From JALZVT01 sp964611345 (lineage in GTDB: Bacteria; Pseudomonadota; Gammaproteobacteria; Pseudomonadales; Azotimanducaceae): a stretch of 6,225 nt of DNA. The stretch is taken from the NCBI GenBank assembly GCA_964611345.1, contig CAZSYU010000160.1:1-6225 (forward strand), written 5' to 3'. Positions 1 to 5,880 of the stretch are shown here, in pieces (within the stretch, counting starts at the first letter, position 1; every line of letters begins with the position of its first letter). The notes under the pieces were generated by a model. That model had not been told where the DNA came from and made no database searches. It saw nothing but the letters and a program-made list of their open reading frames with translations. Both the position numbers and the translations under genes were made by a program.

Positions 1-62
1 GGTATGAGCAGATGCGACAATATTTCAGTAAGGAGGGTGTAATAAGCGCTAAATACCTGTAA
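1..62 (+). CDS. 3' end of an unidentified upstream gene (partial)
   Basis: The frame beginning at base 3 is open from the left edge and ends at TAA 60-62. It gives 19 residues, YEQMRQYFSKEGVISAKYL. The composition is protein-like, with an amphipathic charged stretch and a hydrophobic end. The other two plus frames stop earlier (TGA at 5-7, TAA at 40-42). The stop lies 26 bases before the nitroreductase start, so this is probably the preceding gene of the same operon. The tail is too short for me to name a family. Given larB and larE downstream, larA and larC are worth testing first, but nothing in these residues shows that. Confidence 0.5.
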   Translation, partial: YEQMRQYFSKEGVISAKYL

Positions 63-76
63 TCGTAGAGATTTAC

Positions 77-82
77 GGAGGA
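77..82 (+). promoter_or_regulatory. Ribosome binding site of the nitroreductase gene
   Basis: GGAGGA lies six bases before the GTG at 89. It is a strong Shine-Dalgarno match and fixes the non-ATG start. No in-frame ATG occurs upstream in the gap after the preceding stop. Confidence 0.8.
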
Positions 83-88
83 CAGCCA

Positions 89-856
89 GTGGCCCAGAAA
101 GAGTCTGATACAGCGGCCGGAGAGGCTGATATTGCCCTGGCCGAACAGCCACTCGCGGCGAGCGATGTGGACCTGCTTGCCGGAGTGTGTACCACCCGGG
201 CAATCCGGCGCTACAGCGACGAACAAATTCCAGATGTGGCGCTGCGTGACATGCTGTTTGCGGCCACCCGGGCCCCCAGTGGCTCGAATCGCCAACCGTT
301 TCGCTTCGTTGTGCTCCGCGAAGGCGACCGGGCCAGCCAGGCGAAGGCGTTGATTTGCGATGCCGCCAAAGACATCTGGGGCGCGAAACGTGTGAATGAC
401 GGCTATGACGAGGGATCTGGCGCCGATCTGAGTTCCCCGAAGGCGCGCATGGCGCGCACCATGCAAGGTTATGTTGAATCCATTGCCACAGCGCCATTGT
501 TGGTATTGCCCTGTCTGGTTCGCTACCGCGATCCCGAGCCTATGGAGGGTGCGTCGGTGTACCCCGCAGTCCAAAATCTGCTGCTGGCGGCGCGGGCGCT
601 GGGTTATGGCGGGGTGATTACCGGCTTCCATCGCCCGGTTGAGGCGCGCCTCAAGACCTTATTGGGTATTCCCAAGGACGTATTTGTGGCCTGCACGGTA
701 ACGCTCGGGCGACCCCAGGGTAACCATGGACCGGTTAGACGCCGGCCGCTGCGTGAGCTCTGTTTTGGCGACACCTGGGATGTCGCTCCTGACTGGGCTA
801 TTGATCCACCCGGTACCCGCTACACGAGCGCGGGGCCGCCAAAAAAATCCAGCTAG
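89..856 (+). CDS. Nitroreductase-family flavoprotein (FMN-dependent oxidoreductase)
   Basis: This 255-residue protein starts at GTG and belongs to the nitroreductase fold. These are usually homodimeric FMN enzymes that use NAD(P)H to reduce nitro, quinone, enone or similar substrates in the cytoplasm. Family hallmarks seen are the FMN phosphate-binding segment TTRAIRRYSDEQIP (about 35-48), RAPSGSNRQPFRFVVL (61-76) with Ser64 and Asn67, and the GASVYPAVQNLLLAARALGYGG helix region (154-175) with Gln162 and Asn163. A GRPQG loop at 207-211 precedes the basic segment PVRRRP. About 28 acidic, alanine-rich residues precede the domain, and the tail is Pro/Lys-rich; neither looks like an export signal. 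The gene sits 61 bases before the Tat-type aldo/keto reductase and ends in TAG. The substrate cannot be told from sequence. The family call is firm; the role in a larBE operon is inferred only from position. Confidence 0.88.
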   Translation: MAQKESDTAAGEADIALAEQPLAASDVDLLAGVCTTRAIRRYSDEQIPDVALRDMLFAATRAPSGSNRQPFRFVVLREGDRASQAKALICDAAKDIWGAKRVNDGYDEGSGADLSSPKARMARTMQGYVESIATAPLLVLPCLVRYRDPEPMEGASVYPAVQNLLLAARALGYGGVITGFHRPVEARLKTLLGIPKDVFVACTVTLGRPQGNHGPVRRRPLRELCFGDTWDVAPDWAIDPPGTRYTSAGPPKKSS

Positions 857-917
857 CTCAGGACTGGAGGGCTAGAAATGGTAGGGTAAAACCCTTAACA
901 AAGCGGCAGGATGAGGT

Positions 918-2144
918 ATGACAGATAACACTTCGACATCTCGACGCAAGTTTATTAAAAGCTCGGCAGTTGTGGCAGGCGGTACCGCGAGTTCCTTCCC
1001 TGCGCTTGGAGCAAACCAGCCTGATAGCAAGGGGGCCATTCGAGGTTATGGCACCCTGGGTAAAACCGGGCTTAAGGTTTCGGATATCTCGTTTGGCAGT
1101 TCGCGACTGCGCAGTGGAGAAGAAGGTCTGGTTGAGCACGCGATTGACCGTGGCGTCAACTACATCGATACCGCCGAGAGCTACACCAGCGGGCAATCAG
1201 AAACGGTCATTGGCAAGGCTCTGAAGGGCAAGCGCGACAAGGTCATTCTCGCATCCAAACAGTTTGCCCGGGCCAGCACAACCCGGGCAGAAATGATGCA
1301 CGAGCTCGAAGCCTCTCTGCGGCGCCTGCAAACCGACCACATCGAGGTGTATTTCAATCACGCGGTAAACAGTACTGACCGGCTCGACAACCCGGAGTGG
1401 TATGAGTTTCTTACGACCGCAAAAAAGCAGGGCAAAATTTCGTGGTCGGGTATTTCCGGTCACGCGGGACGGCTGACTGAGGTCCTGGAACGCGCCATTG
1501 ATGACTCGCTCGTTGATGTGATTCTGGCTGCCTACAATTTTGGTCAAGACCCGGCCTTTTACGAGCGCCTGACCAAATCCTTTGATTTTGTGGCGGTCCA
1601 GCCGGAGTTACCGCGATTGCTAAAAAAGGCCCACGACAAAGGCATTGGCGTAGTCGCCATGAAAACGCTGATGGGTGCACGTTTGAATGACATGCGTGCT
1701 CGCGAGGCGCAAGGTAATACCTTTGCTCAGGCGGCATTTCGCTGGACGCTGGCCAATCCCGATGTCGATACTTTAATTGTGTCCATGACGGGCATTGATC
1801 AGATCGACGAGTATCTGGGCGCGTCCGGTGCGCAGAGTGTTTCGGCAAACGACATGGAGCTGCTGCGGGAGTATGCCCACCTCAATGGTGCGACCTACTG
1901 CAAACACGCGTGCAACAGTTGTGAGGGGTCGTGTCCTTACGGAGTGCCCATTGCGGATGTGTTGCGCACCCGCATGTACGCCACGGACTATAAAGACGTT
2001 GCCTTCGCCAGGGCGGAATACAATATGCTCGCCAGCGACGCATCACCCTGTTTGTCGTGCAGTGGCGAACCCTGTGCAGGTGCCTGTCCGCACGGACTGA
2101 ACATCGCCGAATTGTGTGCACCAACGCATCGACTGCTTGCCTGA
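918..2144 (+). CDS. Tat-exported aldo/keto reductase with C-terminal [4Fe-4S] domain
   Basis: This 408-residue protein has three parts. The N-terminus carries a twin-arginine signal, SRRKFIKSSAVVAGG (8-22), with likely cleavage near Ala32, so the mature enzyme should be periplasmic or membrane-facing. Residues about 40-310 are an aldo/keto reductase TIM barrel. The usual catalytic tetrad is present: Asp84 and Tyr89 in YIDTAESY, Lys114 in LASKQ, and His148 in YFNHA. The C-terminus has two cysteine clusters: Cys328/332/335/339 followed by Pro, and Cys378/381/386/390 followed by Pro, with another Cys at 400. That is enough for two [4Fe-4S] clusters. AGGA (908-911) lies six bases before the ATG. 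The gene ends in TGA, overlapping the larB ATG by one base. NAD(P)H is not normally available outside the cytoplasm, so the electron donor or acceptor is unclear. The family and signal are well supported; the substrate is unknown. Confidence 0.9.
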   Translation: MTDNTSTSRRKFIKSSAVVAGGTASSFPALGANQPDSKGAIRGYGTLGKTGLKVSDISFGSSRLRSGEEGLVEHAIDRGVNYIDTAESYTSGQSETVIGKALKGKRDKVILASKQFARASTTRAEMMHELEASLRRLQTDHIEVYFNHAVNSTDRLDNPEWYEFLTTAKKQGKISWSGISGHAGRLTEVLERAIDDSLVDVILAAYNFGQDPAFYERLTKSFDFVAVQPELPRLLKKAHDKGIGVVAMKTLMGARLNDMRAREAQGNTFAQAAFRWTLANPDVDTLIVSMTGIDQIDEYLGASGAQSVSANDMELLREYAHLNGATYCKHACNSCEGSCPYGVPIADVLRTRMYATDYKDVAFARAEYNMLASDASPCLSCSGEPCAGACPHGLNIAELCAPTHRLLA

Positions 2145-2146
2145 TG
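2142..2146 (+). promoter_or_regulatory. TGATG stop-start overlap coupling the reductase to larB
   Basis: The reductase stop TGA (2142-2144) shares its last A with the larB ATG (2144-2146). No good Shine-Dalgarno sequence precedes the ATG, so larB is probably translated by terminating ribosomes from the upstream gene. This fits a fixed ratio between the two proteins. Confidence 0.65.
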
Positions 2147-2830
2147 GACTCGGTTGATCTAGGCCACACCACTGTAGATCTCGAACGTCTGGCTCGCACG
2201 GGTGCCGCCGAAGTGGTGTTTGGCGAGAATAAAACCGCTGAGCAAATTGCGGAGATTGGAGCAACCCTGCTCGATGCCAAACAAAATTTACTGGCCACCC
2301 GGGTAACCCAGGACAAGGCCGAGCCGATTCTGGCACAGCTTGCTGCGCAGGCAGCAGCACTGGGTACTAGCGTTGACTACAACGCTAAAGCCTCTGCCAT
2401 TGTCTGTCGGCCCTTTGCCGAGCCGCGCCCCGTCGCAACCAGTGTCGCTGTTGTGTCAGCGGGTACTTCCGATGGTCCAGTGGCCGAAGAGGCTGCGCTT
2501 ACGGCCGAGTTTTTGGGTAACCCAGTGCTGCGCATCAACGATGTGGGTGTAGCGGGGTTGCATCGGTTGCTGGCGAGAATTGAAGAGGTTCGTTCGGCGC
2601 GTGTGGTTGTGGTGGTGGCGGGTATGGAAGGCGCGTTACCCAGTGTGCTTGGTGGCCTGGTCGACAAGCCGGTAATCGCGGTGCCAACCAGTGTCGGCTA
2701 CGGCGCGTCCTTTGGGGGCTTGTCAGCCCTGCTGGGCATGCTTAACAGTTGTGCGTCGGGAGTATCGGTGGTGAATATCGATAACGGCTTCGGCGCGGGC
2801 TACATGGCGAGCATGATCAATCGGTTGTAG
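2144..2830 (+). CDS. larB: LarB, nickel-pincer cofactor biosynthesis carboxylase/hydrolase
   Basis: This 228-residue protein matches LarB, which carboxylates the pyridinium ring of nicotinic acid adenine dinucleotide and hydrolyses its phosphoanhydride. This is the first step to the nickel-pincer nucleotide of lactate racemase, and it is cytosolic. The N-terminal segment VDLERLARTGAAEVVFGENKT (11-31) is the LarB signature. The C-terminal two thirds resemble PurE-type AIR carboxylase: AGTSD (106-110), VVAGMEGALPSVLGG (157-171) and PTSVGYGASFGG (181-192). Cys203 lies in NSCASGVSVVNIDNGFGAG (201-219), the position of the conserved LarB cysteine that forms an adduct with the pyridine ring. The frame is open upstream of 2144, but that stretch overlaps the reductase gene, so ATG 2144 is the sensible start. 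larE follows closely; larC is not between them. Length is near the family norm. Confidence 0.93.
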   Translation: MDSVDLGHTTVDLERLARTGAAEVVFGENKTAEQIAEIGATLLDAKQNLLATRVTQDKAEPILAQLAAQAAALGTSVDYNAKASAIVCRPFAEPRPVATSVAVVSAGTSDGPVAEEAALTAEFLGNPVLRINDVGVAGLHRLLARIEEVRSARVVVVVAGMEGALPSVLGGLVDKPVIAVPTSVGYGASFGGLSALLGMLNSCASGVSVVNIDNGFGAGYMASMINRL

Positions 2831-2866
2831 CATGGTGATTCTGGCCAACCACAGGTGTGGTACACC

Positions 2867-3775
2867 GTGACGACAAACGCTGAGGCTCCACAAACGAGCC
2901 CCTCTAAAATTGCTGCAGGACTCGATGCAGAACTCGCTGTAAAGTACGCGGCTGTGTGCCAGGCAGTGCGAGCGGATAAACGCGTTGTGGTGGCATTTTC
3001 CGGCGGTGTCGATAGTTCGCTGGTCGCGTTTATTGCCGGTCAAGAGTTAGGTGCCCAGGCAATTGCTGTTACCTCTGGATCTCGCAGTCTGAAACGCACT
3101 GACCTTGCGTTGGCCGAGCAACTGGCGAGCGATTGGGGTCTGCAGCACCGGGTGATTTATACCGATGAACTCAGCAAGCCCGACTATCGCGCCAACCCCA
3201 CCAATCGCTGCTTTCATTGCAAGACGTCGCTTTACGACGCGCTGACCAGCATTGCTCGCGACGAGGCGGTGCCGGTGATTTACAACGGCACCAACATTGA
3301 CGACCTCGGCGATCATCGCCCGGGTCTGATTGCCGCCAACAATTATTCAGTGCGCTCGCCACTGGTGGATGCCGGTTTCAGCAAGGCAGACATTCGGGCG
3401 TTAGCGACTCATCTTGGGCTTGCGAATGCGTTGAAACCCCAATCGGCCTGTCTATCCAGCCGCTTCCCTTATGGTACTGCTATCGATGAGGCCAAGCTCG
3501 AGCAGGTTGAGGCTGCGGAAGACGTACTTTTACAGCTTGGGTTTACCCAGTTCAGGGTGCGTCATCATGGCGAGGTGGCGCGGCTTGAGTTGTTGCCGGA
3601 GGAATTTCCGCTGGCCGTTACGCACCACGATACGATTAACGAGCGCCTGGTTGCGCTTGGTTACAGCTACATCGCCATGGATATGAAGGGCTTTCGTTCC
3701 GGTTCGCTAAACGAAGTGCTCTTAAAAGACGAGGCGCTCGAAAAAATTGCTGTTGTGCAGATGTACGACGGTTAG
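2867..3775 (+). CDS. larE: LarE, ATP-dependent sulfur transferase for nickel-pincer cofactor
   Basis: LarE is a PP-loop ATP pyrophosphatase that adenylates the pyridinium dicarboxylate made by LarB and inserts sulfur, giving the dithiolated precursor that LarC loads with nickel. Counting from GTG 2867 (302 residues), the PP-loop is SGGVDSS (45-51), and NRCFHCK holds Cys115 and Cys118. The sulfur-donor motif ACLSSRFPYG (194-203) carries Cys195, matching the sacrificial cysteine described in Lactobacillus LarE. Conserved basic and acidic residues follow in FRVRHHGE (229-236), and the C-terminal motif is MKGFRSGS (273-280). The start is uncertain: GTG 2855 is in frame four codons earlier, but AGGTG (2853-2857) is better spaced for 2867. 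No ATG is available near either GTG. The gene lies just after larB and before an aldo/keto reductase, and ends in TAG. Confidence 0.92.
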   Translation: MTTNAEAPQTSPSKIAAGLDAELAVKYAAVCQAVRADKRVVVAFSGGVDSSLVAFIAGQELGAQAIAVTSGSRSLKRTDLALAEQLASDWGLQHRVIYTDELSKPDYRANPTNRCFHCKTSLYDALTSIARDEAVPVIYNGTNIDDLGDHRPGLIAANNYSVRSPLVDAGFSKADIRALATHLGLANALKPQSACLSSRFPYGTAIDEAKLEQVEAAEDVLLQLGFTQFRVRHHGEVARLELLPEEFPLAVTHHDTINERLVALGYSYIAMDMKGFRSGSLNEVLLKDEALEKIAVVQMYDG

Positions 3776-3794
3776 CCGGGTTGGGGAGAGATAG

Positions 3795-4694
3795 ATGATT
3801 GAACGGATCGAATTTGGTCGTACCGGACATTTCAGTTCGCGGGTACTGTTCGGTGCTGCAGCACTCGGTGGCATGAAGCAGGAGCGTGCTGACCGTACAC
3901 TTGAGTTGCTTGATATATATGGTCTCAACCATATTGATACAGCCGCGAGCTACGGTGATTCAGAATTACGCCTCGCCCCCTTTCTGCAAACCCGGCGGCA
4001 GGACTTTTTCCTGGCAACCAAAACCGGTCATCGCACCTACGACAAGGCGCGCGAGCAATTGCACCAGAGCCTCGAGCGGTTGGGGGTTGATCATGTTGAT
4101 TTGATTCAATTGCATAACCTCGCGCAGCCCGATCAGTGGGAAGTGGCGATGGGGGATGGAGGCGCGTTGCAGGCACTGGTTGAGGCGCGCGACGAAGGGC
4201 TGGTGCGGAATATCGGTGTCACAGGGCACGGCACCTACATTCCGGCGATGCACAAAAAGAGTCTGGAGCAGTTTGCGTTCGCTTCAGTGCTGATGCCCTA
4301 CAACTACTCGATGATGAGCGACCCGCAGTACGCGGCAGACTTTGATGCCACCGCTGCACTGTGCCATGAGCGTGGTGTTGCGGTGCAAACCATCAAGGCC
4401 ATTGCCAAGCGCCGTTGGCGCGACGACGATGATGCGAAGCGGTTTAGCTGGTACGCGCCTATAACGGAGCCTGCTGCCATGCGCCGTGCCATTCACTACG
4501 TGCTGTCGCGGCCCGGACTGTTCCTGAATACGACCAGTGATGCGACTCTGTTAGAGAACGTATTGAAGATTGCCAGTGAGACCATTGTTGCGCCCGACGA
4601 TGCAGTGATGCAGGCTGATACGCAGGAGCAAGGTGTAGAGCCGTTATTTGTGCGCGACGTTTCCGACGATGTGTTCCCTGCCTCGGCGCCCTAG
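3795..4694 (+). CDS. Aldo/keto reductase, cytosolic, lacking an Fe-S tail
   Basis: This 299-residue aldo/keto reductase has the full tetrad of the NAD(P)H-dependent family: Asp48 and Tyr53 in HIDTAASYGDSE (47-58), Lys76 in FLATKTG, and His107 in LIQLHNL. GVTGHG (141-146) and LMPYNYSMM (166-174) are typical barrel segments near the active site. There is no signal peptide and no cysteine cluster, unlike the reductase at 918-2144, so it should act in the cytosol on a carbonyl or hydroxy substrate I cannot identify. A good Shine-Dalgarno, GGGAG (3784-3788), lies six bases before the ATG. The gap to larE is 19 bases. It appears to be the last gene of the operon: a terminator-like hairpin follows 17 bases after its TAG, and the next gene is on the other strand. 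An acidic run of four aspartates lies at 210-213. Confidence 0.88.
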   Translation: MIERIEFGRTGHFSSRVLFGAAALGGMKQERADRTLELLDIYGLNHIDTAASYGDSELRLAPFLQTRRQDFFLATKTGHRTYDKAREQLHQSLERLGVDHVDLIQLHNLAQPDQWEVAMGDGGALQALVEARDEGLVRNIGVTGHGTYIPAMHKKSLEQFAFASVLMPYNYSMMSDPQYAADFDATAALCHERGVAVQTIKAIAKRRWRDDDDAKRFSWYAPITEPAAMRRAIHYVLSRPGLFLNTTSDATLLENVLKIASETIVAPDDAVMQADTQEQGVEPLFVRDVSDDVFPASAP

Positions 4695-4699
4695 TTGCC

Positions 4700-5173
4700 C
4701 TACAGCTTGTTCGCCCGCGATAGAAATATCAGCAGGGCGTTTTGCAGGCGCTCAATCTTGCGCTCGAGGTCAACGGTTTCAGGCATAAATCCGGGCGGGT
4801 CGCCGGTGAGATTGCGAATGCGCACGCTGCAGTCGAGGTTGCTACAGAGCATGTTGCCGATGATTCGGCGGCCGTCGGTGCCGGCCACGGTCGCACAAAA
4901 CATGGCGGCGCCCCGGGCGCGGTGGACGAAGTGACACCAGGAACACATATGACTGCGCGGTCGACCTTCGGTGTGGGTGGAGCGGCGCAGCGTGAGGGTT
5001 TTTAATTCGTCGCCGTGCGGCACGATGGCGTAACCGACGTGACCCGAGGGGTGTACCCAGCCCAGGTAGTCGAGCACCCCCCAGTCAACGGCATCGCCGT
5101 CGGGCGGAGCCAGGTCCCGGAGTTTGTGTTCCGGGAACAACGTAATAATGTCCTGGGTGGTCAGTACCTGCAT
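4700..5173 (-). CDS. FBP-domain protein (FusB-like treble-clef zinc finger)
   Basis: This 157-residue protein resembles the C-terminal zinc-binding domain of the FusB/elongation-factor-G-binding (FBP) family, whose best-known members bind EF-G and release it from fusidic-acid-stalled ribosomes. The signature is SHMCSWCHFVHR (75-86, Cys77 and Cys80), then MFCATVAGTDGRRIIGNMLC (91-110) and SNLDCSVRIRN (111-121, Cys110 and Cys115). Cys77/80/110/115 are the probable zinc ligands; Cys93 is extra. Residues 1-60 have a conserved-looking feature, LGWVHPSGHVGYAIVPHG. A short coiled-coil-like helix, VDLERKIERLQNALL, follows at about 134-148. ATG 5173 is the only start possible before an in-frame stop at 5195-5197, with AGGA four bases upstream. 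A fusidic acid resistance role should not be assumed, because chromosomal FBP proteins are mostly uncharacterised. The gene converges on the operon with five bases between stops. Confidence 0.75.
   Translation of the reverse strand: MQVLTTQDIITLFPEHKLRDLAPPDGDAVDWGVLDYLGWVHPSGHVGYAIVPHGDELKTLTLRRSTHTEGRPRSHMCSWCHFVHRARGAAMFCATVAGTDGRRIIGNMLCSNLDCSVRIRNLTGDPPGFMPETVDLERKIERLQNALLIFLSRANKL
4712..4743 (+). terminator. Probable intrinsic terminator of the larBE operon
   Basis: Bases 4712-4722 pair with 4727-4739 in an 11-bp stem that has two single-A bulges on the 3' arm (4731 and 4734). A GAAA tetraloop (4723-4726) closes it and TTTT (4740-4743) follows. The outer five pairs are all G-C. It starts 17 bases after the aldo/keto reductase stop, and it lies inside the last codons of the opposing FBP gene. 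The T run is short, so efficiency may be modest. No comparable T run follows the hairpin in the minus direction, so it should act on the plus strand only. Confidence 0.6.
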
Positions 5174-5443
5174 GGTGTCCTGGCTAGGTCGGGTCTATGG
5201 GCCGCGTGTTCGCCGCCTAGTTTACCGTCTGGGCACTCTGCGTGGACGCGCGGTCATGCGCGCATTCATGAAGGTCGAACGGCAGTCATTAATGCATAAA
5301 AATTGCCTAAATACCCAGTCAGGCGCTGTATGGTTGATGGGATTCCGGCGCAGTGTGACCTGGTTCGCATATTTCCAGTGATGCCTTTCATACACTGCTT
5401 GCCAACTTAAACGTCGCTACCCCTGGATTTAAAGGACCTGATT
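5174..5443. other. Divergent intergenic region between FBP and DUF6316-like genes
   Basis: These 270 bases separate two divergently transcribed genes and should hold both promoters. An AT-rich stretch at about 5288-5312 (ATTAATGCATAAAAATTGCC) is the most promoter-like part. Read on the minus strand, a weak CTGACT/TATGCA pair with an 18-base spacer could serve the FBP gene. AAAGGA (5431-5436), seven bases before the ATG at 5444, is the ribosome binding site of the plus-strand gene. ATGCGCGCAT (5256-5265) is a 10-bp perfect palindrome of unknown meaning. An open frame to 5381 runs through the region but looks like a chance extension with many Arg, Trp and Cys residues. Confidence 0.4.
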
Positions 5444-5794
5444 ATGAGTACTCGCACCCTGGCCCGATTCGAAGGCAGACTCTTCGTCGATGAAGGTCGC
5501 TTGTGCATGGTGGTAGAGGCCAATGAGGCGGCTGGCACTGGTCGCGTGAGTACCCGACTCGATGGTAAGCAGACGATCATTGAGATGCCGTTGGTCGATA
5601 TTGCGATGCATCTGGCTACCAACGCCAAGCTCAACCTCGACAATCTGGGCAGTCCAGAGAGTAAGCACAGGGTGCTGAAGAAGGGTGACGGCTGGTTCTT
5701 CTCTGCGCGCGAAGGCTTGAAAGGGCCATTCCCGAGTGGTGAGCAGGCCGAGCGCGAACTCGATCAGTACATCATTGCATCGCAGGGCAGCTAA
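5444..5794 (+). CDS. Small DUF6316-like protein of unknown function
   Basis: This is a 116-residue soluble protein with no signal or membrane segment. The C-terminal part, RVLKKGDGWFFSAREGLKGP (76-95) then FPSGEQAERELDQYI (96-110), fits the pattern W-[YF]-F-x-x-R-E-G followed by G-P-F and an amphipathic helix, which I associate with DUF6316. In that family the motif sits in a very short protein. Residues 8-57 form a second, beta-strand-like region containing GRLFVDEGRLCMVVEANE (11-28) that I cannot assign. The start is supported by AAAGGA seven bases before the ATG, and the gene ends in TAA. The plus-strand gene stands alone, divergent from the FBP gene and convergent with the hydroxylase. 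No biochemical role is known to me, and the family link rests on motif memory alone. Confidence 0.65.
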   Translation: MSTRTLARFEGRLFVDEGRLCMVVEANEAAGTGRVSTRLDGKQTIIEMPLVDIAMHLATNAKLNLDNLGSPESKHRVLKKGDGWFFSAREGLKGPFPSGEQAERELDQYIIASQGS

Positions 5795-5817
5795 CGGGGA
5801 GTTGCTAGCGCGGCGGA

Positions 5818-5880
5818 TTACTTAGAGCCTGCGGCTGGCTATTTACTGCCTGCGGCTGGCTATTTACTGCCTGCGGCTGG
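5818..5880 (-). repeat. Three 21-bp codon-phased tandem repeats, each encoding PAAGSK-stop
   Basis: Three adjacent 21-base units lie at 5818-5838, 5839-5859 and 5860-5880. On the minus strand each reads as seven codons, Pro-Ala-Ala-Gly-Ser-Lys-stop, in the hydroxylase frame. The two units nearer the gene are identical and end in AGT AAA TAG. The distal one ends in TCT AAG TAA. All four differences fall in the last three codons and are synonymous. The first unit is the true C-terminus of the gene; the other two follow its stop. Confidence 0.9.

Noticed and set aside
30..39. Perfect AAGGAGG Shine-Dalgarno-like sequence
   Set aside because: No usable start codon follows at a suitable distance; the GTG at 37-39 is followed at once by a stop. 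It is more likely codons of the upstream gene.
883..895. AGGGT-AAA-ACCCT inverted repeat between the nitroreductase and the next gene
   Set aside because: It has only five pairs, a three-base loop and no T run, so it is too weak to call a terminator or operator.
858..1848. Minus-strand open frames opposite the Tat aldo/keto reductase
   Set aside because: They lack recognisable domains, are rich in Arg, Cys and Ser, and lie wholly under a gene with clear motifs. They are antisense shadows.
2057..2143. N-terminal extension of larB by 29 residues upstream of ATG 2144
   Set aside because: The extension overlaps the iron-sulfur tail of the reductase gene and does not resemble LarB. The family N-terminus begins after ATG 2144.
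5124..5381. Plus-strand open frame across the 5174-5443 intergenic region
   Set aside because: It begins inside the FBP gene on the opposite strand, has no good ribosome binding site, and its composition is not protein-like.
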